The notes under the pieces: model-generated
What the model was told of the DNA's origin: nothing
Databases searched by the model: none
The model's input: only the letters and a program-made list of their open reading frames with translations
Source of the DNA: Tachypleus tridentatus
Lineage: Eukaryota; Arthropoda; Merostomata; Xiphosura; Limulidae
NCBI RefSeq assembly: GCF_004210375.1
Contig: NW_027467782.1
Span: forward strand, 24,221,276-24,285,275
Direction of reading: 5' to 3'
DNA: 64,000 nucleotides
Program-made: the position numbers and the translations under genes
Shown here: positions 1-12,798 of the stretch, piece by piece
Position numbering within the stretch: position 1 is the first letter of the stretch
How the letters are laid out: each line of letters starts with the position of its first letter

Positions 1-1713
1 AATCTGAATTTAAACTCAAAAGAATACTTTTCCTGGCTACATCCTAGTAATGATATAAGTATTATGGACAAAGTATGAAATACTAACAGTGCTTTGTTAA
101 TATATATTATAATTCTGTTAATGAATTATTTTAAAAGAGTCTTGAAGTAAGTTCAACCACTAATTATTTTTAAATTTGTATTTTTTTCTTTGTAGTTTCA
201 GTAAAGAGGCTATATCTGTACGCCTTGGTTGCACCTTACCAAAGCATGTGGTAATGAAATATAAATCTCCAAAGAACACCCAAGGACAGTGAAAGTATAT
301 ATGTATAGAAGGTGAGAATAGAATTCAGTCATATTTAAGATACGAGATACTGAAATATCTTTTTAATGTGCTGTATTTTGGTTTAATTTTAAATTGCAAA
401 GCAAAACACACAGTATCATAATAGTTTTTATCAAATATTTAGATGTCTGTTTGTATACTTCCATTTTTTTCTTTGTTTATTGAATTATTCCATTTTTCAT
501 GTAAGCTGATGAACAAGGTAAGCTTTCTTAATAAGTAGTGCACAGCAAAAGACATGCTTTGTTAATTTAATGACAGATAATACAGGTTGTTTTAACATCA
601 TTTCAGCTGAATTTTTCACACTTAGTCTTATAATTAGGAAACTAAAACACAATCTTCATATATCCTAATATTTATGAAATCGATGCTTTTCCTTCTCTGT
701 TATACTGTTGGGTAAACCAGGCATATGTCATGTCAAAAATGTACATGACCTTCTAAGATAGTAAAGTCACGGGTAGATGGAATTATAGATCATGTATATT
801 AGCTGGTGCGTTATAACCATTCATTTGAAAAATGGAACGTTTGTCTCCATTCACTGAAGTCAGAATGAATTCTAAATTTTTTGGAGCCTAGACCCCTAAC
901 CTTCTGAACTTCACTGGTAAAGTTTGGTTTCCTGTGCTGGATACAGGAGATGGAAATTTAAATTGCACCCTGGTGTTCAAAATAGCATCGGTGTTGGACA
1001 ACAGTTGGTATAACTAAATATATTTTAGTAATTATGTTTTCATATAATAAACTACAACCAAATAAATTTATACCTGGTCATATTTCTTACATATATACAA
1101 AACAGTGAGGTAATATAACAAGATAATGATTGATACATTTTTTTATGAAGGCATATTAATGTTGTATAAGCAGTGGTGATATTTTGTGAGCATTTGGAGG
1201 TGATTATCCTGAATTCTGATAGGTAACGGGATTGTTTGGAGATTTGTAATTTATGATGACGTTTTAAGTAAAACTTCATGTTTGTTGGTGCATCTTTCCA
1301 GCTGCCCTGCATTCCAATGAAGGAAAGTTTTAAATAAATGTACATATTCTACTGTTAGTAGAAAATATTCAACCATTGTAAGGCTGTAGACCTAAAGATA
1401 CCCTAGTTCTACTGTTAATCCCATATTGGGTTAACAGTAAGTTTATGGAGTTATGAAATTGAATTCTGAGATTCAATTATATATGGTGGAGAAAGCACTG
1501 AAACAACCAATGCTTTTTTTAAAACTCCTGTAGGACGTCTTTTAAAATCTGCTCATTTCATTGATAGATATAAAAGTTTTAACACTCTTACGAAAAGTGG
1601 GGCCTAATAGGCCCCAGAGCAACTTGAAAGGTTATTAATATTAGGCTAATAATTTTGTATTTAGATGAAATTGCCATTTAAATCCATTAATGAATGAATT
1701 AACGAGATTCTCA

Positions 1714-1748
<35 letters not shown>

Positions 1749-4700
1749 GGGGAACGGGCTTGGAGAAATCAGGACTAGAAACGTCTTTTCGTAGGAGTGT
1801 TAACAGTCCTCTCCAGGTTGAAAATAAAAAAAACTAGTCTCTAAGTCTAGTTAAGAAGTGTGTTAGTTCCAAAGTACTGTTTTTCAAAAAAACATCAATA
1901 TATAGATAATAAACAAAATTAAATACTTGGATAATCAAGTGAGTATAGAAAAGAAAAAAGTTAAGAGAAAGGCTTAGAAGAAAATTCTGGTTAAAGTAAG
2001 ATAAAATATATAAATTCCAACTTGAGTCCTTTCAAATAATTCACTTGAATGTGCTGAAATATATAGGCACAGATATCAATTTCACATAAGCTGGATGTTC
2101 AAAATGACTGAGCTTTGAGAACTAGAGTTTTTGATGTTAGGTTTAATTTGTGTCAAAGATGTGTGCTCAGTATATAAAAGTGTAATAATAATTTTAAGAA
2201 ATGTTAACCAATCTTTAAAAAGATAAAAATAAAATAATGGCAAAATATGGTGGGAAATCGAAAAAAAATGATAATGTGATAACAGAAAATACCAATATTT
2301 AGAAATTAAAACATTAGTAATACTGAAGTAAGTTGAATTATAAATTTAGTTTTGAAAATCATCTTAAGAGATGAGTGAAGGTCAATGATCCAGGGACCTA
2401 GGATGATGTATTTTATATTAAAGAATTTAATAGTGTTATACAGCAAGCTTCTTTAATTTACCTGTTTCAATTAGATGTAAGATTTGTCTGTATACTCATC
2501 AGTTTAATGTATTTGAAAGATTAGCTAGGCATGTTAGTGTTTTACAATTGGAAGTTGTTTGTCTGTTTTATTTTATTTAAATGTTTTGATTTGACCCACA
2601 TATTTAAAGTTGTATTTTTGGCATTGGATTAGGTAAAAAATGTTTTTTGCAGAGCATGTTATGAGTTTATCTCATTGTCTTTATCAGAAAATTTGTCCAT
2701 TTCCTATATGAACTTGCAGGTTTGGCTTTGCTTGTTATTGCAAGGATGATTTCCACCTAGAGTTGGCTTAAAGTTGATTTTAGCATAAACTAAGTGTGAT
2801 TGCAAAGTTTCAACTTTTCAGAAAAAAAACAAAGAATGTCTGTAAAAATGGATTTTAGTGAATTCTTAAGTTGAAGGAGGTAAAGTTTTTTTTTTAATTT
2901 TGGGTGATAGGTAATAATCAGTGGAGCACAAGAAAAACGTTTTTGTAGGTAATTGTTGCAAGGTATATTGTTAGCTTTGTTAAGTAGTTATATGGTAGTG
3001 TTTTGTTTATAACCTATTTCAGCCGTAGTCTGTTTCAAAGAATTGATGTGAAAGTCATAGTTCTTACTCTTACAACATATCTTCTTTAATCTAAGTGCTT
3101 GATTGAATATGATATTGTGTTTGGTGTGTGGAGGGTGATAACTTTGATGTAAGTATTGCAGTTTATCCACTTGGTTTTTTGGTGCAAATCAGTATATGGA
3201 ACACCATGTTTTAATGTCAGGTTTACATCTAAGAAACTTACTTGGGTAGTGGAGTAATCTTAGAGTAAATTTAATAGAACTGTGGAAGGTATAAAAGCCT
3301 AGTAATAAATCTATGACTCAAATATCATCAATGAAGTATCTCTGAAACTTTTTTTGTGCAACTTTCAACAGTCTTGTCTCTACATCTTTTATAAAAATAT
3401 TTACATAGTGTGATGCCCCTAGCTGTACCTTTTGTTTTAATATAGAATTCATTATTCAGTTCAAAACCATCAATTGTAAGTACTAGTTCAACTAAGTTTG
3501 TAAAGATTTAAGTGTTGAGTTTATCTGGTTTTCTCAGAGAATATTCTAGGGCTTTTAGGTCTTCATTGTGAGGAACATTTGTATCAAGAGAAGGAAAACC
3601 CGTAGTACAAAGAAGTGTTCGAAGGAAGTTTTATATTGCTGTTAATGTCAGGGATCATGTTCAGAAAATGTTTTTAATGTACAATGTCAAACATGACAAT
3701 ATATTTGATGTGGTGATTGGTAGGCATACAACAATTAAAAATAATAGAATGATCAGGATTTTTTCAGTTTGTATGATTTTGGTGACATAAAAGTGATCAG
3801 TTTAGGTGAAAAGAATTGCAGTATTTCTGATTCTGTTAGAGTCAGGTAAAACCAGTTAATGAGAGTGAATATCAATAATAATAATTTAAATTACTATTTT
3901 TTTCTCCAAAGAAACTTGTTTTCCTATGGCTCATCAAGTCTCACAGCTTACAATCCTAGAATTCAGGGTTTGATATCTAAAGCAAGCAGAACACCAATAT
4001 TCCATTGTGCAGATTCATTCTTAAAAACATACTGAAGAAATGTTTTGAGAAGCACAAATATTTAGAATGGTATGAAAGTGTGTGTAATATTAAGTTGTCT
4101 GTAAAACAATTCTTCTAACTATATTGTAAATCTGTTAAAGTGATATGAATTTAAAAGTAATGTTAATGTGAACATATTTGTTTAATATCTTAATACACAA
4201 TAAAATTTTATTTCTACATGTCTTTTGTATGTTGTTTCAATACAAGATTGTAATACAAATTTTTCTACTCCTGTAGAACCCTTTGACAAAACCAACACAG
4301 CGAGAGCAGTGTATAATCAACAAGCATTCAGTAACATTTTGATGGTGTTTAGAACTAGTCTTGAAATACTTGAGGAATCAAAAGACCTGGAAAGACTTCT
4401 AACTCACTGAATTTTTAGCCTGATTAATCCCATGCTCAAGGAACAGACTATTGTCTACTAAACATTAAAAGTAATGAAGGTTTCCAGCTACACTGCATTC
4501 TTCAAGCCAGTCTGTTTGACCAAGTGAAGTCATTGAAATGATGTTTTGTGGTTGGCTTTAACTTACCCCTTGTATTTGTTATATATATATATATTTGTGT
4601 GTGTGTATATTATACACACACACACATGACACACTGCCATGATGTACTCTTTATTTTTCCTACTAGTGTGGTGTATTTTCCTGAGTAGAAGGATGCACAT

Positions 4701-7079
4701 CTTGAAGAATTAAAAACATTAAAACATCTGTGATAGATGTAAGCCATTACATAAATGTAATCATAAAGTGTCAGTTGTGGGCCCATCAGATGTAACTAAC
4801 TCTGTTTATATCAGAAATCTCTCCAACAACCAAATAAAATAGCATTTCTAGAAAGCACTGTTGCACCTTTGGCATTACATTTTCATTAAACAACTTTAAG
4901 TGTGTCTGTTTCACAGTAAATGAACTATGTAAGAACCATTTAAAAAGTTCTGACATTCATGTGTGATATTTAACAATACAGAAGTTTCTCCTGTAACTCA
5001 CATAAAAACTAAATGTTCAGGTATATGATGTTTTATTTTAACTGTATATTTTGTTTTATTGATGTCACATATATATATATATATATTATACATATTAAGG
5101 AAATAAAGGGCTTGTTCAAGGAACCTTTGGGGATATGTTCATCCACAAACTTGTTTTTCAATCTTTGTTTCTAATAACCAAAAAGGTAAGTTTTCGATAG
5201 TTACATATACTCCTTACAAACATTTATGAATTGCAACATATTTGAAAGTCTATAAATGATAGAAATGCTACATTAATATTTTGAGGAGGCAGCTACAAAC
5301 ATAATAGTGATTATATACAAAAAATATTTTTAATCCTACAAAATAATTTTATTCTTGGATTTAAAACAATGTGTATGTAAATATAAATTATTACATTGCT
5401 TGAACCAAAATCCACTCCATTTCTTTTGCAAAATACTATTATAGGCATAAACATTATGAATTACAGTACTTATATATTTCTGCAAATTAATTGTATGAAC
5501 AACAAAATTATAAAATCGAATTTTTCAGTCTCAGGCAAAATAATAAGCGAGTTGATATATTTTGAAAGTAAAATATAAATTCTGCATGAAGAAAGTAATA
5601 TTTATAACCTTTTATACAAAAGAAATTATTGGAGAAAAATGTCCTTCAGTGTTAATCACCAAAAATGAACAATATCGGTGTACATATTTGTTGTACTAAA
5701 ATGCCTTTTAATTATATGTTAACGATGAACTACATCATCCCTGTTATAGTAAGTACTTGGAAATAAAACACTCAAGTAAGTTTAATGGTTTCTTTAAAAG
5801 TGTTTTGTTTCCTGGTATATGTTTTGCCATTTGAAAACCTGGGAAAGGAATGACTTTATCAGGCTACAGTAGAACTGTAGGGATGGCTCGAAGTGTTCAT
5901 CAAAATGGTACTTTAAATATCTCTGATAGGTTATACAAATTTTACTATGCTATATAGTGTTTCCTTTTATAATATCTGTGTAATGGCTGAGTCACAAGTT
6001 CTTGGAATGTCTGAATATCACAGCAAAAAAAGTTTGAATTTCTTGTTCTTATTTCTTCTGCTGCTTTTTTATTACATGATAACTCAAAAATCAAAGCAAT
6101 TGTGGCAACCAGTTTAACTGAGGATATTGTTTCAAGTGGGAGTATCCACTTTTATAAGTACTATTATTAACTAGTAGTAATTTTTTAAAAATCTTAATTC
6201 TCATATAAATGATGTTATTATCCATTGAAGTTACCTTCCTTACAGGAATTTGAGATTCCTTTGCAAAGGAATCACCCAAAAATATATATTACAGTAATAA
6301 TGTTATTTGGAATTGCTTATAAGTACAGTCCTCCTATGTCTATTGAAACAATGCACTAAGAAAAAAATCTCAAAAAAGGAAGTATATGTAGGGATGGCTT
6401 ATATCAGTCCTTCAAAAATAATGCAAACAAGATATGTATGGCTTTTGAATTATGCCTCCATAATAGCACAGGGAAATATTAACATATAGCAATATGCATA
6501 AGTATTCAATCACAATTGATTATAATTTATCCTCTTTTTTTTTTTTTTTTGTCTGTTAGCATTCCACTATACCATACACCTGTTCTGTTATGTAGGAATG
6601 ATGTAAATGCCACATGTACATTTACTTCCTTTATTGAAAAAAAAAAACAAAATTGTACCTCATAACAAATTCTCCATGAAAACAATAATTGTGTAAGTAA
6701 ACTTGTACTTATAAATGTATAAAATATTAAGTTTTGTATTAATTTATTGGTTTGCAAGATGCCCAAAGTTTTGCATACTTAACCTAAAAATTAATATTTT
6801 GACATTTAGTCCATCTTGCATAATCACTAGTAAACTTGCATTAGTTGTGTACATTCTTAATGCTTAGGAGGTAATATGCTGACATACAATCAATTTTGCA
6901 TTGGTAGCAAGCTTTAATAATATACCAGTTTCCTTGAGCTAGTTGCTACTGTGTGGGAGCAGTGCACTTTGTTTATCAGTGCTTGGTTGTGAGTAAAATA
7001 TTACCTCAAGAGGGATTGTAACTCTGCTGCAGTGCTATATTTCTTTTTCCTTTCCTCTATTACAACGTTCATCATGAGT
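1..7079. other. AT-rich noncoding sequence
   Basis: I recognise no gene here. Open frames are short, lack family motifs and are typical of chance in AT-rich DNA. One possible exception is a terminal exon on the + strand at 196-292: it follows a pyrimidine-rich acceptor ending in TTTGTAG and stays open for about 31 codons to a TGA at 290-292, but no family is recognised. Short TA and TG/CA microsatellites lie near 4580-4630 and a TA run near 5070-5090. Confidence 0.5.
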
Positions 7080-8930
7080 ATGACAATGCGAGCTAAAATA
7101 AACATCTGTAGGCATTTTCACAGGTATTGGGATTTTATGCACAATCATTTAAAATCAGTGATCTACCAACAATTGCAGATGTTATTTCACATTATCAGCA
7201 TGTTAGACTAAAACTGAAGCAATGAGCATCAGATGTTGAGCCAAAGGTCCCTCAAAAAGGTACTTATGATGTATAAGACCTTAGAAAAATGCTTCAATTC
7301 CAATAACTTATTATAATAGCTTAAAAAGAAAGTACGAATATGTCACAACAGATACCAGGCTTAATCAATTTTATTAAAGAGCTAAGCTCTGGCTTTGATT
7401 CTAAGTGATCAATTTTATTCAAGGAAATAATGAAATTGTTTGATATAGCTGCTTGCCAATGCAATTTAACATTTTTCAAATCTTCCTGAAAGACAAATTT
7501 TGAACAATCACTGACCATCAGAAGAGTGAAAGTAGTACTAACCAAAAAACTGCAAAACAACTTTGAATATGAAGTAAGTCAGAAGAGGATACTAAATTAA
7601 ATAAGCATAAGTATGGCAGAATCATTTCAGAGCTCTTCATTATCTGAATCACAAACAGATCTTGAGTCCCACAATTCTGGATAAGAAATTATTTCAAACT
7701 TATCTGCTGGTAGAGTAATTGAGCCTTCATCTACATCTAGTCAAATCAAATAAGAACAAGTATGCCTATGCTGGGTAGGGCTTGTGATTGGTATGGTGTT
7801 TCATTCTTCTGTTGTGGTGCAAGATTTTGGCATAATTTACAAAGAAGACACTTCCTACTTAATAGACATACACAAATTGAGATAAGAAAGAAAATGCAAA
7901 GGAAAGAAGTGCTAAACCATTGCAGTGTAAGATAAAAATAACACAATAATAAGGATGAAATGGAATGAAGTATTGTCTCAAACTAACATAGAAAAGAACA
8001 TGTTACTCTTATTCAAAACCCACATTCAATGTACCTTGGCCGCTGTCTGGATACTATAATGACATCTTTGATTCAGTGGTCTCATTTCTAGAAGAAAGTG
8101 GCATTTATACAGACACTTCATCTCCACTGGCTGTGATGGTACAGTAACAAATACCATAAAAGTGGTGTATGTAGACTCCTAGAACACCATTTTGGAAGGC
8201 ATTTACAACAGATGGTATGTATGCTGCACAAGAACTAACTTCCTACTCAAACATCTCAGTGGCTGTACATATGGACCAAATGTATTTACGGGAGAAAATG
8301 ACAAAGCAGTATGTTGTATAATTTCTTAATATCTGTTGACTTACCAGCAGTATTTGTAGGACATTGCAAAACTGTTCCAAATGGGAACTGCTCATCAGAT
8401 TTGGAAAGATGCCAACCAGGTGCTGTGAGCCATTTGTGATGACTAACAACTACAAAGAGAGTTATGCACTTCTACACCACAAGTAAAAATCCTTTAGAAT
8501 TCCTTCTTATACTGGCTGTGTTTGTGTGAAAGGTATGCACTGATCTAGTTTTTAAGAAAAATGTCTGCTGTGCTCGTGGATAGCCATGAACATGTAAGAA
8601 AGCTAACCATTTGAAGAATAATGGCTACCAGAGTTGCAAGGACATTTTAATATTTCGGAATTTTAGTGCATCTGACTACTTTGATTTGATCCTTGACTGG
8701 CAAAATGATGGAAGGCTGGAACTTCCTTTAACTCAACATATGAAGAGCTCATGCAGCTAGTAAATCAAAGAGTACACTGAAATTAGAGTTTCATCAGTTT
8801 CCTTGTACACCCAAGCCATGTTACTGAAGTTTCAGCTGCAGTGTGGATTTTCAAATACCAAAATGGATTCATTTGTATATGTTTAAAATACAGATTATGC
8901 CTCATTTCAATACCAAGTCATATTACATAT
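7080..8930 (+). pseudogene. Degenerate transposon-like coding fragment
   Basis: Broken coding similarity runs along the + strand with many stops and frame changes. Readable pieces include a segment around 7390-7460 giving FKEIMKLFDIAACQCN, a segment around 8040-8130 giving FNVPWPLSGYYNDIFDS, and pieces near 8650-8840 giving FRNFSASDYFDLI and EFHQFPC. I associate phrases of this kind (LFDIAACKC, FPCHTQAVE) with a multicopy, poorly named arthropod ORF family that behaves like a transposable element. That link is from memory and cannot be tested here. The copy is clearly dead. A SINE inserted just downstream. The exact ends are not resolved. Confidence 0.35.
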
Positions 8931-8968
8931 GTGAATAAATTAATTAAAGATTCATAAATGCAAGGTGG

Positions 8969-9235
8969 TTTGTTTGTTTTTTGAATTTAACACAAAGCTA
9001 CTCAAGGGCTATCTGTCCCTAATTTAACAGTGTAAGACAAGAGGGAAGGCAGCTAGTCATCACCACCCACTGCCAACTCTTGGGCTACTATTTTACCAAC
9101 GAATAGTGGAATTAACTGTCTCATTATAATGCCCCCACGGCTGAAAGGGCGAGCATGTTTGGTGTGATTGGGATGCGAACCCGCAACCCTCAGATTATGA
9201 GTCGCATCTTAACACGCTTGGCCATGCCAGGCCAT
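8969..9235 (-). mobile_element. tRNA-derived SINE (Thr-like head), with target duplication
   Basis: Read on the minus strand, the element begins with a tRNA-like head near 9235, carries a degraded B box, then the conserved body around the 'gccgtgggggc' and 'gagttggcagtgggtggtgatgac' type blocks, and ends in a (TTTG)n-complementary tail at 8969-8985. The 11-bp sequence ATGCAAGGTGG lies on both sides (8958-8968 and 9236-9246), a clean target-site duplication. The same family occurs at 61116, 61705 and probably 62215. The tRNA part is diverged and is not a working tRNA gene. Confidence 0.85.
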
Positions 9236-9246
9236 ATGCAAGGTGG

Positions 9247-10849
9247 AACCTAATGTGAACCCTGTTGTAGGTTCTGGGTATTTTAAGCAATGGTTGAATT
9301 TAGCATAAAGTAGCACACAAATGTCAAATAATTCCATAAAATAAACTATAGTTTTATTGAATAACATCCAAATTTTCAATGCATTTGCAGAACCTGAAAA
9401 CCAATGCTTAACATAAAATATTTTAACACTGAATTACTGTCATCATTACACAATTTTTGCAATCCTGGAAACTCAAGTAGTGAAACTTTTAATTTTCACC
9501 TTACTCTATTGTATAGACAGTATCCCTAATGCACTCGTACTTCTTACTGTTATTGTTATTCCTAAAATACATATTGTGAATAACTGAGAAATAATTGCTA
9601 ATTCCTTAGCATCTGTTACAGTAATATATGATTCAAACTTTTAAATTCATAGATTTTTGTTGTTTACTGAATTTATCAGCTCTTCAAGTTGGAAACAATT
9701 ATATATAGTTTGTTGGATTTGATGTGATTTGTCTTTATTTTACAAATGTATTGTACAAATGTAGCCATTGTAGTGTAGTTTGGATACCTCTTATACATGT
9801 AGACAATAATGTTTGAAATAACTGATGCAGCAAATGATATTTTACATACCACTCACACTGTCTCACCACTTAATATTTGACTGGATTACCTTTTGCCAGA
9901 AGAAAGATACTGAAACACTTCTACAATTGTAGCTTATAAAGGAGCATGATCTACAATCTGATTCTCAGATACTTACAACTAGGATGGCATAATGAAACAA
10001 ATATGTTCAATCAAATTGAGACTTATTTTGTTGGTTAAATAAAAATAATTTATCATGATCTTATGAACCAATTCATATTTGGAAAAGCTTCTAACTTAGT
10101 CTCTGAAAATATTTTATAGCATGACTTTCAACCAGCTTGCACTGTTTGAACAATATACACAGTGTGATCAAGTGATTCTGTGGCTTTTTCTATATCTATG
10201 TTTTAAACCAAAAAGCGAAATTCAACTTTCCACAAGATAATTAAGTTTGTACCTTATTTATTTATTGGGTGTCACATGACAGTTTTCGTAATACAACTGA
10301 ATTTTAAGCATTGTTGAAAAAACTGAAAGAAATTTAGCATTCATTGTATTTCATAAGCCTGCCCATTAGTTCTTATCCATGGAGATTGATTGTGACAGTA
10401 TGTGTAGAGGCAGGTGTATTCCTTTTAAATGGCATTGTTTATAAAATACAGATAATACTTGGCAATGTGATGTTAGTAAGATCTTGTAAAAGCTATAGTT
10501 TTGTCTTAGTCTTCCAGACTTACCATTGTTTGGTTACATCTTTGAAGTTAGAAAATATTAAGAATCACCTTGCATCTGTTTTGCAGTTCTAAACATATAC
10601 AGTTTCCCACAATGCATGGTTACATACAAATATATTAGAATACCATTACTGTTCCTGTAGTTTTTATTTGTTGTGCTTATGAAATAAGTGTAGTTTAAAA
10701 TGTTAGAAAACTAACATAATCTTGGTAAATAATTGTTTCTTTTTATCCATGACTTGGATACATGTGGAAATCCTGTCCAATAAATTCAGAAAGAAAAAAA
10801 ATCACTGTAAATAAAAATAGTTCTGTGAAAAATCAAGTGATGACACTAA
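9247..10849. other. AT-rich noncoding sequence
   Basis: No supported gene. The longest open frame (10344-10592, +) has no recognisable motif, no splice context and a chance-like composition. Confidence 0.5.
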
Positions 10850-11400
10850 CAAATCAAGCAGAGATAGTTTCAAGATGTGCAGAAATGTGACCTTTGAGGA
10901 AAAATATCAGAACAGCTTTTGTAAAAGTTGGCTTTGATGCACAAAATGCCTTGGATGGACATTTCAGTGGTCTGCTTCTAACTGATGTGTATATCTTTGT
11001 TAAAGAGTCGATAAACAGTTTCAGAAGGAGTACCTTGTGCAAATAGTTGAATATGTACTGTGAAGGGTTGTAACATCCTGAAAATGTGGATCGTTGGAAG
11101 TCCTCCGTTATCTAGAAAGAAGCTCATAATGATTCTCAACACATTTCCAATAGAAGATCAGGAGACCTTCAGTAAAGCCCAGACTTTAACCCTATAAAAC
11201 AGATCTGAGACTTGCCAGGCTTTATGTTCAACAAAAATACCAACTACAATAAAACAAAAAAATCAAGACAGAGCTTCGAGAAAATACTGAATGGCCTTAC
11301 ACTACACGTTTTGAGAAAATATAGACACAATGTCACAAAAATCCAGGTTATTACTGAATGATAAAAATGATCATACTACATATAATAAACTTAGAAGCTT
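10850..11400 (+). pseudogene. Possible degenerate Tc1/mariner transposase fragment
   Basis: Around 11170-11220 the + strand reads through a broken version of the Tc1/mariner 'SPDxNPIExxW' block (AGCCCAGACTTTAACCCTAT), roughly where the third catalytic region of that family would be. Upstream codons can be matched only loosely. There are numerous stops and no terminal inverted repeats were found. This could be coincidence; a translated search against Tc1 transposases would settle it. Confidence 0.25.
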
Positions 11401-11805
11401 TATTTATGTAATAATTTCTTGTAAATATAATTTTTTTTTTATACATGTATATACCATATCAATGACAATTTTGTGTACAGATCATGAAGTAATAGTTGAG
11501 GTGCTATAATAAATGTACACACCACTATATGTCTGATGGGTCCTAATAATGTGCCTAGTCAGTGCAGTGTAAGATTAACTAAGGAATATTAACACTAAAG
11601 ACAAAGCTAACTTGGAACTTTTTCAGAATAAGTACCACCATTAAAATGCACTTTAGGACACTGTTTTCTATTAATTTTTATCTGACAATCATGGAAAACA
11701 AAATTTGTTTCACACTATATTTAGTCACTTTGTTTTCTAGCAGGTTCATAATATCCTACTCTGATTTCTTTTAATTCATTTTTCAACAGGTCTTCTGACT
11801 TGTAT

Positions 11806-11838
<33 letters not shown>

Positions 11839-11926
11839 CCATGAAACACCTTCAGTGTAAAAAAAGCTCAATAGAATTAGTATGGTTATAATAAATAATT
11901 AAACAACACTAATTCAAAATCATATA

Positions 11927-11964
<38 letters not shown>

Positions 11965-12184
11965 GTGATACAAAATTATATATATTATGTAATATTTAAT
12001 ATTTTCTTAAAGAAGATTATGTAATACCATACTGTGCAACTTCACAGATGACTAGTGTGTAATTAGTTTCCAATCAAATATTTACTCAGAACAAAACAAA
12101 TATTTTGATTATGATGTCATTCATAAAGGTAAAATGAATAATTTTACAAAATATTTACTTACATTTTTCACAGCTCCCAAAAAC
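11401..12184. repeat. Noncoding with paired (CA)n and (TG)n microsatellites
   Basis: A (CA)n run followed by (TA)n lies at about 11806-11838 and a (TG)n run at about 11933-11961 on the same strand. The two are complementary, about 95 bp apart, and could fold back on each other. Nothing coding is seen. The stretch lies immediately beyond the predicted 3' end of RIOK2. Confidence 0.7.
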
Positions 12185-12190
12185 TTTATT
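12185..12190 (-). terminator. RIOK2: Predicted RIOK2 polyadenylation signal
   Basis: On the minus strand this is AATAAA, about 85 nt past the RIOK2 stop codon. It is the nearest canonical hexamer downstream, so it is the likely poly(A) signal; no transcript evidence is available. Confidence 0.5.
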
Positions 12191-12273
12191 CCTCAGCCCT
12201 TAAGAGATTATAATAGTTACACACTTATGAATTACACAGGTTTTTTAACAAGACAAAATAATACAGGTTGTTT

Positions 12274-12798
12274 TCAATCACACCAGAAACCTGAAAGAGT
12301 TTGCTTAATATTATCTCTATTTTCCCTTCGGCTCCTAGTCACGGAATTTGCTTCTCTTTTTACTTTCATCCTGTGTCCTTGAGATATTTCCCGTTTCCTA
12401 AAATGTTTCTTCACCCGATTTCGAATTTCTTCTGGTGCAATTGTTGCTGTACTTGTGACACTGTCAGCATATCCTTCTACTTGGCTGTTGGTTTCTTGTA
12501 GACTTATTCCTTTTTCCACTTCATTTACTTCCAAATTGTCAGTGTTCAATTTTTGGTTATCTTCTAAAATTTTACTTTTTATTTTTACCTTCAAAGTCTC
12601 AAAGTTGTCATCATCAATTAATACTGGTGGATTGTCATCCAGTTTAGCGCAGTGAGCTTCTTCTAAGAATCTCTGCATCATAGAACTATGTTTTGGGGGG
12701 TTTTCAATGTTTATTTGTGCAAGTGTATTACTACAATAACTTGCTTCATTCTCTTCTATGTCATTTTTATCCTCATCTTCATTCATTAATTGAATAGC
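12274..12798 (-). CDS. RIOK2: RIOK2 last coding exon (C-terminal region)
   Basis: This exon encodes about 174 residues and a TGA stop at 12276-12274. The acceptor is the AG at 12800-12799, and the exon starts in phase 0, matching the end of the exon at 15861. The first part is acidic and low in conserved motifs, as expected for the disordered linker of RIO kinase 2. The last 60 residues are basic and conserved: EEIRNRVKKHFRKRE, then REANSVTRSRRENRDNIKQ and the terminal SGFW motif that ends RIOK2 proteins from animals. In the family this C-terminal tail contributes to 40S and kinase-cycle interactions. The acceptor has a weak pyrimidine tract (TTGTTATAAATAG), so a nearby alternative start is possible. 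The reading frame is intact with no sign of decay. Confidence 0.9.
   Translation of the reverse strand, partial: AIQLMNEDEDKNDIEENEASYCSNTLAQINIENPPKHSSMMQRFLEEAHCAKLDDNPPVLIDDDNFETLKVKIKSKILEDNQKLNTDNLEVNEVEKGISLQETNSQVEGYADSVTSTATIAPEEIRNRVKKHFRKREISQGHRMKVKREANSVTRSRRENRDNIKQTLSGFWCD

Noticed and set aside
12301-12655. Plus-strand frames opposite the last RIOK2 exon
   Set aside because: Shadows of a well-supported minus-strand exon.
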